DNA from: Deinococcus alpinitundrae
Lineage (GTDB): Bacteria > Deinococcota > Deinococci > Deinococcales > Deinococcaceae
Direction of reading: 5' to 3'
Assembly: GCF_009982895.1 (NCBI RefSeq)
Contig: NZ_WXZL01000032.1
Coordinates: 1 to 30,328, forward strand
Length of the DNA stretch: 30,328 nt
The notes under the pieces: model-generated
The model's input: the letters and a program-made list of their open reading frames with translations, nothing else
Databases searched by the model: none
What the model was told of the DNA's origin: nothing
Shown: piece after piece, positions 1-7,806 of the stretch
Position numbering within the stretch: position 1 is the first letter of the stretch
Layout of the letters: each line of letters opens with the position of its first letter
Made by a program: the position numbers and the translations under genes

Positions 1-1
1 C

Positions 2-142
2 CGATACCTCCCACAGCGTGTTCTGGTCATTGATCTGGTTTTGATGGCGTTGAGTCGTCGTCATTGCGCTTCAGTAGACCAGATCTTCCGGATAGGCTCT
101 AATACCTTGCACCCCGAAATCGAGCGGTTGATCAACGTTTGA
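2..142 (+). other. Possible C-terminal end of a gene that enters from the left edge
   Basis: One frame is open from the first bases of the window to a TGA at 140-142 and would encode about 46 residues ending in PEIERLINV. I do not recognise a family. It could be the tail of a transposase or other protein cut by the window edge, or an open frame by chance. No other gene is visible in 1-159. Confidence 0.2.
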
Positions 143-159
143 GTTCTGCGGAACCCTGT

Positions 160-282
160 ATGCACAACCGAGTGTTTGTCCTCAACTCAGACCGCCGCCC
201 GCTGATGCCGTGTACGGCCAAGCGGGCACAGAAGATGTTGGACTCAGGCGTAACCGCCGCCCGGCACTGGAGGCGTTGCTGA
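160..282 (+). pseudogene. RRXRR/IscB-like N-terminal fragment
   Basis: A 40-codon frame from ATG 160 begins MHNRVFVLNSDRRPLMPC and continues with AKRAQKMLDSG. This is the hallmark N-terminus of RRXRR-domain proteins and IscB nucleases: a V-F-V-L strand, a K/R-K/R-P-L-x-P-C turn, then an A-R/K-x-L-L-x-x-G helix. Full IscB proteins are roughly 400-500 residues with RuvC and HNH domains; here similarity stops after about 30 residues and TGA follows at 280-282. It is best read as the truncated 5' end of an IS200/IS605-type iscB or a degraded stand-alone RRXRR gene. In intact IscB loci the guide RNA (omega RNA) lies just upstream of the ORF, so 1-159 could hold its remains; I cannot show a structure. 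Confidence 0.5.
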
Positions 283-299
283 GAGACGGAAGCGTGTGT

Positions 300-1133
300 T
301 CATCCACCCAAGCCGCCCTGAGCCTTGGTGACGCTCAGGGCGGCTTGGGTGGATGATTGTTCGTGACGTATAAGTTCCGCGCACAAGGACCGGATCTCGT
401 ACGCCAGACGGGGATGCACCTGCACATGGTCTTCCAGCCACTCCAGAATGCACCGAGCGGAAGCACCGTTACCTTCGTACCCCTGCATCATGCTGGGCAA
501 GGCGACCGCCACTGAGGGAAACCGCTGCTCGAAGCGCCGCTCAGGGCTAAACGCGTCTCCTGGTCCCGTCCCAGGACCAAACTGCAACGCCGCAATATCC
601 AGCACCCGGTCCACCGCATAGCTCTGAATGAATCGGGCGGCCACGAGAACTTCTCCCCTGGCTTCACGGTGCAGACCCACGAAGATGTTGGTGAGCGCCT
701 CACCCACCAGCCAATCTAGGGCAGACGCCTTGGGTGCAGCCTGGACAGCAGGAACGAACAACTCATCCGGCACGTCTTCACGCTTCCAGACCAGCCGTCC
801 AGGGGTGAAGGGAACGCCTTGAAGCTCACCCGGTCCGAAGACGGCGTATTCCGCAAAGATCCCATCCTCAAACAGGACTTTGCGTCCGTCATGGGTATTG
901 GCGAAGCTGAACACAACGGGATGAACCCGCTCCAGCCACTCCGTACCTGCGAGGTACCGGGTTTTCGCTGAGCGGTCGACCACCACAAAAAAGTCGAGGT
1001 CCGAATGGGCATCAAGTCGGGCGGTTTCTAGCCCGACGGAACCGAGGGCCAGCAGCGCCACAGCCTCGGGATCGGCGCGCAAAGACAAGGCGAGGGCATC
1101 GAGGCGAGCGAGCAGCTGGGCTGGACTAGGCAT
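300..1133 (-). CDS. Nucleotidyltransferase-domain protein (minor nucleotidyltransferase superfamily)
   Basis: About 277 residues if started at ATG 1133; an in-frame TTG at 1175 would add 14 residues, and neither start has a convincing Shine-Dalgarno site. Residues 31-47 carry the superfamily signature: GSVG, then about ten residues, then an SDLDFFVV strand with two metal-binding acidic residues (D45 and D47). The rest is helical with no second domain that I recognise. The pattern fits kanamycin/aminoglycoside or lincosamide nucleotidyltransferase-like proteins, which transfer NMP to a small molecule or protein. The substrate cannot be told from sequence, and resistance should not be assumed. 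It is divergent from the small gene at 1193. Its 3' end is a long hairpin that contains the stop codon. Confidence 0.75.
   Translation of the reverse strand: MPSPAQLLARLDALALSLRADPEAVALLALGSVGLETARLDAHSDLDFFVVVDRSAKTRYLAGTEWLERVHPVVFSFANTHDGRKVLFEDGIFAEYAVFGPGELQGVPFTPGRLVWKREDVPDELFVPAVQAAPKASALDWLVGEALTNIFVGLHREARGEVLVAARFIQSYAVDRVLDIAALQFGPGTGPGDAFSPERRFEQRFPSVAVALPSMMQGYEGNGASARCILEWLEDHVQVHPRLAYEIRSLCAELIRHEQSSTQAALSVTKAQGGLGG
301..355 (-). terminator. 22-bp stem hairpin at the 3' end of the nucleotidyltransferase gene
   Basis: Positions 301-322 and 334-355 are perfect inverted complements (22-bp stem, 11-nt loop). On the minus strand the last ~18 codons and the TGA stop of the nucleotidyltransferase gene lie inside the stem. 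No T-run follows, so it may terminate weakly or protect the mRNA 3' end. Confidence 0.5.
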
Positions 1134-1192
1134 AAGTAACGTCACTGTACCTTTCAGCGTGGCGTCATTCGGCAACAGGTGAAGCAGAGCAT

Positions 1193-1486
1193 TTGAAATC
1201 AGATGATGGTGGGCAACTGCTCAGCATGCCATGGGTACTTCATGCGCTGAGCAATTACCAATTGAGAAGTGTCTTAGAGGAAGACATAGCGCCCCTACTG
1301 GCCCGGCTTGAAGGTCTGCCGGACATACCGGGCCACAATCTGAGGGCCGCCCGCGTGTGGCTTCGACGGGCCGCACAAGCCGAGAAAACATCTGACTTCC
1401 TGGCCTGCCTGGACGAAGTAGACGCTGCACTGGGCTGCAAGGTAGACGATCTGCCGCCCGTCGCCGCACCCAGCACTCTGAACTGA
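1193..1486 (+). CDS. Hypothetical protein, 97 aa
   Basis: A short, probably cytoplasmic and helical protein without a recognised domain. Starts are TTG 1193 or ATG 1226 (protein MPWVLHALSNYQL...), and I cannot choose between them; no strong ribosome-binding site precedes either. GC-rich third positions and a helical tail rich in Leu, Ala and Arg favour a real gene. It is followed at once by a perfect palindrome that would act as its terminator. It runs divergently from the nucleotidyltransferase gene, with the two starts only about 60-90 bases apart, so a shared promoter region is likely. Confidence 0.5.
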   Translation: MKSDDGGQLLSMPWVLHALSNYQLRSVLEEDIAPLLARLEGLPDIPGHNLRAARVWLRRAAQAEKTSDFLACLDEVDAALGCKVDDLPPVAAPSTLN

Positions 1487-1491
1487 GCATA

Positions 1492-1535
1492 AGAGCGCCC
1501 CCACATCGCTTTATAAAGCGATGTGGGGGCGCTCT
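1492..1535. terminator. Perfect 44-bp palindrome, bidirectional terminator
   Basis: Arms 1492-1513 and 1514-1535 are exact reverse complements with no spacer. It sits between two convergent genes (1193-1486 plus, 1560-1913 minus). The GC-rich outer stem and AT-rich centre fit a bidirectional intrinsic terminator, although the flanking T-tracts are short. Confidence 0.7.
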
Positions 1536-1559
1536 CTTTGTAAAAATAGAAGCGCGGAC

Positions 1560-1913
1560 TTATTTTATTTTCCTTACAGAGAAAGCTTTGTCTTGTGAAT
1601 TATTCTCAATCACAAGTTTGTAGATTGCTATATCCGATGTGGAAGGCACTACAGTGTTTTGCTGTTGTGGTGTTATAAAAATCCTATAAACTGCGACTTT
1701 AGGGTGGTAAGCGTAGAAATAACCGTATTGATTAAATTCAAAGATCATTCCATTATCTAATTTGACAAGCTTCCCGTAGTCTGCGCCCTCGAATGTACCA
1801 GTGATATAGGTGGTCGTAATTTGTGTATAACCGTCTAGTTCCGGCAATACTTCAGCGTAAACAGAAGTCTGGAAGAGTAAGGCAATAACGAAAATATTGT
1901 AAAAGTAGCGCAT
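1560..1913 (-). CDS. Small exported protein, AT-rich gene, unknown function
   Basis: About 117 residues from ATG 1913. The N-terminus MRYFYNIFVIALLFQTSVYA is a signal peptide with likely cleavage after the A-x-A-like end (SVYA|EV). The mature part is about 97 residues, rich in Tyr, Thr and Gly, with a probable beta-strand core (ITTTYITGTFEG, MIFEFNQYGYFYAY) and no cysteines. I do not recognise the family. A TATCCT element 8 nt before the ATG would give a leaderless message. Codons are strikingly AT-rich (many AAA, ATT, TAT) compared with all neighbours, which points to recent transfer from a low-GC donor. Convergent with 1193-1486. Confidence 0.65.
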   Translation of the reverse strand: MRYFYNIFVIALLFQTSVYAEVLPELDGYTQITTTYITGTFEGADYGKLVKLDNGMIFEFNQYGYFYAYHPKVAVYRIFITPQQQNTVVPSTSDIAIYKLVIENNSQDKAFSVRKIK

Positions 1914-2015
1914 GTATACAGAGGATAGCACTCGTCACTCTTCGAATCGAGACGCATCTTCACGCTCATGGTAGTCGCCCCAATCGATAAGCGGCTAAAG
2001 CACCCTCAGCAGTAA

Positions 2016-2993
2016 AGGCTATTTCCTCCCGGTGCTCTGAAAGCCAGTGCCCTTCGAGAGGCCGCCGGTGCGGAGATCGTGGTGTCTCCCGGCTCGGTCA
2101 TCGGGCGTGACGTGGCCGTGGGCAGCGCCCAGGCTCAACTGGATGGCCGGGTCACCCGTAACGCCTATGTGGGTGCCAACGGCATCCAGGTCGGGGGCGT
2201 GATTGGCGGAAACGCCAAGATGGCCGTTGGAGACACTGCCGCCTTGACCGGGAATAACTTGACGACGTTCAGCGACCCTGGCCTGCGCTTCACCAGTGGC
2301 GGGCGGATCGCGGGTGACTTGACCCTCCAGCGTTCCGACTCCGGCCAGGCGGCCTTGCCCGCCGAGGTGGTGGGTGGACAGGTGACATATGCCCCAATCA
2401 ACGGCGTGTCCATCCAGGCCCGGCGCAATCCTTTCGCCAGCTTCCTGAGTGCCTTTGTCGGCATCGCGCTGGTGGGGTTGCTGCTGCTCTGGCTGGCCCG
2501 CCCCCGGCTTCTGGGCGTTCGCGAGACGCTTCGGACCGCGCCCGCGCCCAGCCTCGGCTACGGTGCTATGGCCTTTGTGGGTCTGCCTATCGCCGCCTTG
2601 CTGGGCGTGCTGGCGCTCGGCGTGCTGGCTGGCGCGTTGATGCTGCTGCGCCTCGGCGGTCTCGGCTTGCCGCTGGCCTTCATCGGGCTGCCCGTCCTGC
2701 TGGGCGGCGCGACCCTGGTCGCATGGCTGGCGCTGCTGGGCGCACAGGGCTTCGCGGCCTACCTGATCGGCACTTGGATTGTTCATGCGCTCCAGCCAAA
2801 AGAAAGCATGGCTCCGGTCGCCATGATGCTGATTGGTGCCCTGCTCCTGGCCCTCGTCCTCCAGATTCCCGTCCTGGGTGCCCTGGCGACCCTGGCCGCG
2901 CTCCTGCTGAGCCTCGGGGCGCTGTGGCTGACCCTGCGCGCCCCGCCCCGTCGGCCGGTCATGCCCCAGGTCAGCGCACCCCAGGCGACCTGA
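2016..2993 (+). pseudogene. 5'-truncated bactofilin-like polymer-forming/integral membrane protein
   Basis: The frame is open from 2016 (after TAA 2013-2015), although the first possible start is GTG 2079. The residues before that start (LREAAGAEIVVSPGSVIGRDV) already belong to the fold, so the true N-terminus and any signal peptide have been lost. The first ~110 residues show bactofilin-like beta-helix periodicity: strings of V-x-G and I-x-G repeats such as GSVIGRDVAVG, NAYVGANGIQVGG and GGRIAGDLTLQ. The rest is four or five hydrophobic helices beginning at FLSAFVGIALVGLLLLWLARP and ending in a basic tail. This architecture is common in bacterial polymer-forming cytoskeletal membrane proteins. 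The break lies just downstream of the AT-rich insert at 1560-2015, suggesting that acquisition of that segment removed the 5' end. A start at GTG 2079 could still express a shortened product. Confidence 0.6.
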
Positions 2994-3158
2994 TTGTGTA
3001 CTGATCCTCCAGGCAATGCCTGCCGCGAACCTCGTCTTCTGTGGCCTCCAAAGGACTTCGCTGCAGGCATGGAGGGATTGCAGTTCTGTCCCAGAAACCC
3101 GCGGAGCAGCGAGATTCTGAAGCTGCCCGGTGTACAGGCCACAGGTCGAAGGAGAACC

Positions 3159-3878
3159 ATGAACAACAGACAAGGCAAGGCAGAGAAAGTTGCGGTGACT
3201 GTTTCGGCAGACAACAGGTTCTCCCCCAACCTGATGACATTCTTCATCGTCGGAGCTGGTCTGGGCGTCGTTCTCGGAATCCTGTTCGGTGACCTGGTCG
3301 CCGGAATAACGTACGGCTCCGGTGCGGGCATGGTGGTGGGGTCAGTGGTGGAGATGTTCCGCTGCCGGACTGACCAACCGAAAACGACTCCGCTTGGTGT
3401 ACGCCCTTTCAGCCTGCGCTGTCTGTTGGGATGCCTCGCTTTCCTGGGCGTCAGCGCCACTTTCGGGGGCGTCGTGCTGGTGGGCAGCCCGTCGGGCCGC
3501 TGGCTGCACATTCCCCTCTCTGTCCTGCAATACTCCCCGTTCAGCGATTTCCTGATTCCTGGCCTGATCCTGGGCCTGTTGTTCGGCTTCGGTTCGTTCG
3601 TCACGGTGCTGGCTCTGTGGTGGCGTCCAACCTGGCCTGCTGCCAGGGTGTTCGCCCGCCTGACTGGCGAACACTGGGGCTGGAGCGCGGCCCTCGCCAT
3701 CGGGACAGGGCAGATCATCTGGATCGTCGTGGAAACCGTGATGGTGCGAGGCATTGACGGGTTGCAGGTGCTGTAAGGCAGTCTCGGCGGGCTGATCGTG
3801 GTGCTGGCGTTCCAGCCGGACGTCCGGCGCTGCTTTGCGCTGGACCTGGCCATTCACACCCCGGCGAAGGGTCACTGA
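3159..3878 (+). pseudogene. Small multi-pass membrane protein interrupted by an in-frame TAA
   Basis: ATG 3159 follows an AAGGAGA site at 3149-3155. The frame encodes hydrophobic helices near residues 27-65, 90-115 and 130-160, then an R-L-T-G-E-H-W-G-W loop and a further helix IGTGQIIWIVVETVMV. It stops at TAA 3774-3776 (206 residues). Reading through that single codon, the same frame continues GSLGGLIVVLAFQPDVRR and ends at TGA 3876-3878, overlapping the next gene's ATG (TGATG). A TAC-to-TAA change would explain this exactly. The intact gene would have about 239 codons and be translationally coupled to the CPBP protease. As it stands the last membrane helix is lost. No function is assigned; related small membrane proteins of this look are often unannotated. 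Confidence 0.7.
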
Positions 3879-4618
3879 TGAAGCGGCCTCCTTTTGCTGA
3901 GCGCCACCCGCTGTGGTTCGTCGCGCTGCTCGAACTTGCCGTAATCGTGGTGTACCTGCTGGTCGGAACCGCTGCCCACTTCACCCGCGTGTCGAATGAT
4001 GGCGTAGCCGCCATCGCGACCACGGCCCTGAGCGTGCTGGCCACTGGACTGCTGAGCGCACTCGGCTGGTGGCGTGTGGTCGGCTTCAAACGGGCAGTTC
4101 AAGCGCGTGATCTGCTCTGGTTTCTCCCGCTGCTCCTTCCGGTGCTCCTCAGTGTGTTCCTGGGCCTGGCGTTCAGGACCGGGGTGCAGACGGTTGAACT
4201 GCTGCTGCTGACCCTGCTGATCGGCTTCTCGGAGGAGACCATTTGCCGCGGTCTGATGCTCCAAGCTCTGAAGGCCAGGGGGCCCTGGACAGCAGCCATC
4301 GTCACCTCGGTGCTCTTCGGGCTGTCCCATTCGCTGAACCTGCTGTCGGGCAAGAGCGGCGCGGAGATTCTGATGCAGGTTGGCTACGCGCTGGCTATCG
4401 GATTGGGTTTCGCGGCCGTGGCACTCAGGACAAACTTGCTCTGGCCCCTGATTCTCATCCACGCCTTGATCGACTTCACCAGTTTTCTCGGCAAGACAGG
4501 GCTTTCGCCCACCTGGAATGCCGTCGCTGGAATCGGCGTCACGTTCGCCTTCATGTCGTATGGCCTGTTCCTGATGCGGCGCGGGAAGCAGGACACATTG
4601 GTCCAGGTGCCGGCGTGA
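3878..4618 (+). CDS. CPBP family intramembrane metalloprotease
   Basis: The protein has 246 residues, about seven to eight membrane helices and the three CPBP (Abi/CAAX protease and bacteriocin-processing) motifs: EETICRG (EExxxR) around residue 115, FGLSHSLN (FxxxH) around 148, and IHALIDF (HxxxD/N-like) near 193. These place two Glu and two His in membrane helices to bind a metal. Members cleave membrane peptides or prenylated substrates or give bacteriocin self-immunity; here the substrate is unknown. The ATG at 3878 overlaps the stop of the (read-through) upstream frame, so coupling was the ancestral state. A second CPBP gene lies at 6358 in the same run. Confidence 0.88.
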   Translation: MKRPPFAERHPLWFVALLELAVIVVYLLVGTAAHFTRVSNDGVAAIATTALSVLATGLLSALGWWRVVGFKRAVQARDLLWFLPLLLPVLLSVFLGLAFRTGVQTVELLLLTLLIGFSEETICRGLMLQALKARGPWTAAIVTSVLFGLSHSLNLLSGKSGAEILMQVGYALAIGLGFAAVALRTNLLWPLILIHALIDFTSFLGKTGLSPTWNAVAGIGVTFAFMSYGLFLMRRGKQDTLVQVPA

Positions 4619-4646
4619 CGAATTTACACGTCTTCAAGGAGATTCT

Positions 4647-5535
4647 ATGAACTCGACACACGCCCGTACTCAGTTGGTTGCCCGCACCGAGCAGCGTTCA
4701 CCTCCACTGAAATGGCGCCGCGCCGCTCTCTGGACTTTGAAGCAGCCTGGCAGGCCTGCTGGCCCTCGGCTGGCTGGGCCTTCAGGTCAAGCCTGCGCCG
4801 TTCCCGGCCATTTCTGGAATATCTGTTGCGCCTGAAACTAGCCCTCTGCCATCCGGCCTTCCCGCGCCTGTCGAGCGCTTCTATCGCCTGACCTACGGTG
4901 AACGCCTTCCGGTCATCACCTCTGCCGTCATCACTGGCCGGGCCACCATCCGTCCCATCCCCGGCGGACCTGCTCTTCCAGCCCGTTTCCGCTTCATTCA
5001 CGAGGCCGGGCGCAACTACCGCCACTACATCGAGGCGACCTGGTTTGGCCTGCCGATTCTGACAGTCAACGAGTCGTACCTGGACGGCGTGAGCCGCATT
5101 GAACTGCCCTGGCAGAAGAGCGAGGGCAACCCCCAGACCGCGCAGGCGGCCAATCTGGGCCTATGGGCCGAGACCACCTCGATGCCCGCCGTGTTTCTGA
5201 CCGACCCACGGGTGCGCTGGCAGGCCGTGGACGACGCCACTGCGCTGCTGGTCGTCCCCTTCGGAAAGGCGCATGAAACCCTTGTGGTGCGCTTCGACCA
5301 CGCCACGGGCCGCCCGACGCTGCTGGAGTCGATGCGGTTCAAGGGCGAAATGGATACCCACAAGACGCTGTGGTCAAACGGATTTTTGCGCTGGGCCAGC
5401 TTCGGCAGGGTCACACTGCCCAGCGTCGGTACCGCTGCCTGGGCTGATGACGGTCGACCCTGGGCCGTCTTTACCACCGAAAGCATCGACCTGAACACGG
5501 ACGTGGGCCAGTCTGTGCGGACCAAGGGGCTATGA
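4647..5535 (+). pseudogene. DUF6544/DUF6920-like protein with a +1 frameshift
   Basis: ATG 4647 follows AAGGAG in 4636-4641. The first frame reads to ...RRAALWTL, and the natural continuation (SSLAGLLALGWLGLQ, a membrane helix, then a soluble domain) is in the next frame from 4741. One extra A at 4740/4741 explains the break. After repair the product is about 295 residues: one N-terminal transmembrane anchor and an extracytoplasmic domain containing PAPVERFYRLTYG, FRFIHEAGRNYRHYIEATWF and MPAVFLTDPRVRW, features I associate with DUF6544-type proteins of unknown function. A fragment could start at 5089. It ends 1 nt before the next ATG, so it belongs to this transcription unit. Confidence 0.7.
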
Positions 5536-5536
5536 C

Positions 5537-5944
5537 ATGACCACCTTCCGTCACTGGGGCGCAGGCATTCTGCTTGCCCTCCATGGTCTGATTCACCTCT
5601 TGGGCTTCGCAGCCTACCTGCGCCTGGTGACGGTCGCCACCCTGCCCTACAAAACGACCTTTCTGAGCGGAAGACTCAATCTCGGAATGGTGGGCACCAG
5701 TGTGTTCGGGCTGGCCTGGGGCGTGGCGGCCCTGGGATTCGTGCTGGTCGCCGCTGCTTTCCTGCTGCGCTGGGGCTGGTGGCGTCCCGCGCTGATCGCG
5801 GTGACATTGCTGTCGCTGGTCCTCACCGTCTTGGACGCTGGCGTTTCCTTTGCGGGCGTGGCGGTCAACAGCGTGATCCTGCTGGCGCTGTGGTCTGGAT
5901 CGCGCCGGGGTTCAACCTCTTCTCGTTCTAAATTCCCGGCCTGA
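5537..5944 (+). CDS. Small integral membrane protein, 135 aa
   Basis: Four predicted membrane helices: residues ~8-30 (ILLALHGLIHLLGFAAYL), ~50-78, ~82-100 and ~103-120, with a short basic C-terminal tail (SRRGSTSSRSKFPA). The His-Gly-x-x-His pair in the first helix (LHGLIH) recurs in small uncharacterised bacterial membrane proteins, but I assign no function. The start is 1 nt after the stop of the DUF6544-like frame, so it is probably translated by reinitiation. Its position among membrane genes suggests a shared envelope role. Confidence 0.72.
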   Translation: MTTFRHWGAGILLALHGLIHLLGFAAYLRLVTVATLPYKTTFLSGRLNLGMVGTSVFGLAWGVAALGFVLVAAAFLLRWGWWRPALIAVTLLSLVLTVLDAGVSFAGVAVNSVILLALWSGSRRGSTSSRSKFPA

Positions 5945-5998
5945 GTCGAGATTGATCCTAGACCACTACACAGCATCAAATGAAGGAGCCTGGGCAAT

Positions 5999-6211
5999 AT
6001 GCAGCAGAAATTAAACAAAAAGCCTTCGAAAAGCGGCAATTTGAGTGTTGGCATTGCCACTGGAATGAGCTTCGGAGTTGCCATCGGTGTGGCTCTGAAA
6101 AATATTCCCATCGGCATCGCATTGGGCGTAGGTGTGGGCGCGGCCATTAGTGCGGGTCTGGAGCGTCAAAGCAAGCGCAAAAGCAAATGGGACGGTACAA
6201 AACCCGAGTAG
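5999..6211 (+). CDS. Small glycine-zipper membrane protein, 70 aa
   Basis: The 70-residue product has a basic N-terminus (MQQKLNKKPSKSG), a Gly-rich hydrophobic stretch with repeated G-x-A/G-x-G spacing (GIATGMSFGVAIGVAL, then GIALGVGVGAAISAG) and a basic tail RQSKRKSK. This is typical of small glycine-zipper membrane peptides that oligomerise in the bilayer. GAAGGAG at 5982-5988 is a good ribosome-binding site. It resembles small membrane proteins often found beside CPBP proteases in bacteriocin loci, but no leader peptide or processing site is visible, so a bacteriocin role is only a possibility. Confidence 0.7.
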   Translation: MQQKLNKKPSKSGNLSVGIATGMSFGVAIGVALKNIPIGIALGVGVGAAISAGLERQSKRKSKWDGTKPE

Positions 6212-6357
6212 ACGCACCTTCCATGGCGTCCTGTCTCTACTATTTTTGAGTTTCGTCAGACAAGAGGTCTTCTCCACTTTGATACTCGTATTCCGGACGT
6301 TGCTCTGATAAATACCTTGACCGAGCTGCTGTACAGCTCAAGTGGATTGGAGCCGCC

Positions 6358-7179
6358 ATGACCAGCCTCCCCCTTCAGGTTCACTGCGCCTCCCTCCGCT
6401 CACCCGCGAGGTACTTCGGCTGGGTCTTCGCCACCTCGCTTCCCTTTTACGCCCTCGGAATGCTCGCACCGCAACTCAAGCGCTTAATGCCTTTTGACTT
6501 ACCCATCAGTGCCCTGATGATTCTTTGTCCAGCGGGTGTTGCCATCAGTTTGACCTACCGTCACGAAGGTCAGGCGGGTGTACGGCGCTTGCTGGGTCGA
6601 GTGTTCGATTACCGCGTCATCCCGAACAAAACCTGGTTGCTACTTTCCGTTGGCATCACGCCTGCTGCCATGCTGCTCTCTTACGCTGTGCAGCGACTGC
6701 TCGACCCGTCCTTGCCACAGGCTGTTTGGTCACTCACGCTGGTGTTCAGCTTTACCGTGTACTTTTTTGGGGCGATAAGCGAGGAGCTGGGCTGGACGGG
6801 CTACGCGCTCGACCCGCTCCAACACCGGTACGGTTGTCTGATGGCCAGTGTAGGCCTGGGTGTGTTGTGGTGGCTGTGGCACGTTATCCCTTACCACGTC
6901 ACTGGACGCTCAACGGATTGGATTCTCTGGCAGGGTCTGGCTACGGTCATGTTTCGCATCATTATGGTTTGGATTTACAACCACGCTGGGCGCAGCGTCC
7001 TGACCTCTATCCTGTTTCACGCCGCCATCAACACCAGCATCGATGCTTTTCCCGTAAGCGGTTCTCATTACGACCCGAAGGTCATGGGACTGACACTGCT
7101 CGGGTTGACCCTGTTGGTCGCTATAAGCCCGAAGTTTTTGACGATGGCAGCGTCCCTCAAGCGCGTTGATCCCCGATGA
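6358..7179 (+). CDS. Second CPBP family intramembrane metalloprotease
   Basis: The protein has 273 residues and about eight membrane helices. The catalytic motifs are EELGWTGYAL (EExxxxGY/R type) near residue 141, LWWLWHVIPYH (the W-x-x-H motif) near 165, and LFHAAINTS (H-x-x-x-N) near 218. This is the CPBP subgroup with an EExGWRG-like first motif, different from the EETICRG type at 3878, so the two are not a recent duplication. The ATG at 6358 follows GGAGCC, a modest ribosome-binding site. The stop overlaps the flavodoxin ATG at 7176 (ATGA), indicating coupled translation. Its substrate is unknown. Confidence 0.87.
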   Translation: MTSLPLQVHCASLRSPARYFGWVFATSLPFYALGMLAPQLKRLMPFDLPISALMILCPAGVAISLTYRHEGQAGVRRLLGRVFDYRVIPNKTWLLLSVGITPAAMLLSYAVQRLLDPSLPQAVWSLTLVFSFTVYFFGAISEELGWTGYALDPLQHRYGCLMASVGLGVLWWLWHVIPYHVTGRSTDWILWQGLATVMFRIIMVWIYNHAGRSVLTSILFHAAINTSIDAFPVSGSHYDPKVMGLTLLGLTLLVAISPKFLTMAASLKRVDPR

Positions 7180-7806
7180 CTCCGAATTCAATCCGGGGCG
7201 TGCTCATCACGCCCGATCAACCTATCCTGGTGGCCTACGCCTCCCATGTCGGGAGCACCGAAGAAGTCGCCGAAGCCATCGGAACAGCCCTTCAGGAAGA
7301 TGGCGCGAGGGTGGACGGACGTGCGTCCGGTCCAGGACGTCGCCACCCTCAAGCCGTACCGTGCCGTGTTGGGAGGCAGCGCCATTCACGGCGCGAAGGG
7401 GTTGCCGGACGCCACCGAGTTCGTCAAGCGGCACGGAACTGAACTCGAGCAGTTGCCTCTGATCTCCTTCCTCGTCTGCGCCACCTTCCGTGAGGATAAC
7501 GCGGCGCATCAACGTGAAGTCCTGGCGTACCTGGACCTGGTGCGGGTGATCCTCGAACCACTGGAGATCGGGCTGTTCGCGGGCAGCCTGGACGCGTCAA
7601 GGCTGCCCTTTCTCGAACGAATGCTGGTCAAAGCCATGAAGAGCGAAGAGGGAGACTGGCACGACTGGGCAGGCGGGGTCTGGGAGCATCTCGAGCGCGA
7701 GGAGTCGTGGCGTGAACGCCGGGCCCTCGGGCGCGGCTGGTGGAGCTGGGGAGCCAGTCATGCATCACACTTTGCAGAACATTTTTCGATCCAAGAGGAG
7801 GAATTT
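7176..7806 (+). pseudogene. Flavodoxin-domain protein disrupted by a 4-bp tandem duplication
   Basis: The ATG at 7176 overlaps the CPBP stop. The N-terminal frame gives PILVAYASHVGSTEEVAEAI, the FMN-phosphate loop of flavodoxins (T/S-x-x-G-x-T/S-E). After residue ~46 the correct frame changes: DVRPVQDVATLKPYRAVLGGSAIHG follows in the frame that starts after 7320. The cause is plain: GGAC at 7313-7316 is repeated at 7317-7320; removing one copy restores one ORF. The domain continues through a second FMN loop region (VCATFRED) to about residue 175, like the HemG/protoporphyrinogen-oxidase-type or menaquinone-linked flavodoxins often found with redox and dormancy genes. No stop separates its frame from the hydrolase that follows at 7807. 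Confidence 0.72.

Noticed and set aside
300..1133. Specific antibiotic-resistance nucleotidyltransferase
   Set aside because: Only the superfamily signature is visible; the drug-binding part matches no class that I can recognise.
2019..3173. Long minus-strand open frame of 384 codons opposite the bactofilin-like gene
   Set aside because: Gln/Arg/Gly-rich composition typical of the antisense of a GC-rich hydrophobic gene; no domain and no ribosome-binding site.
2783..3853. Minus-strand open frame of 356 codons
   Set aside because: It spans the antisense of two plus-strand membrane genes and has Pro/Arg/Thr-rich shadow composition.
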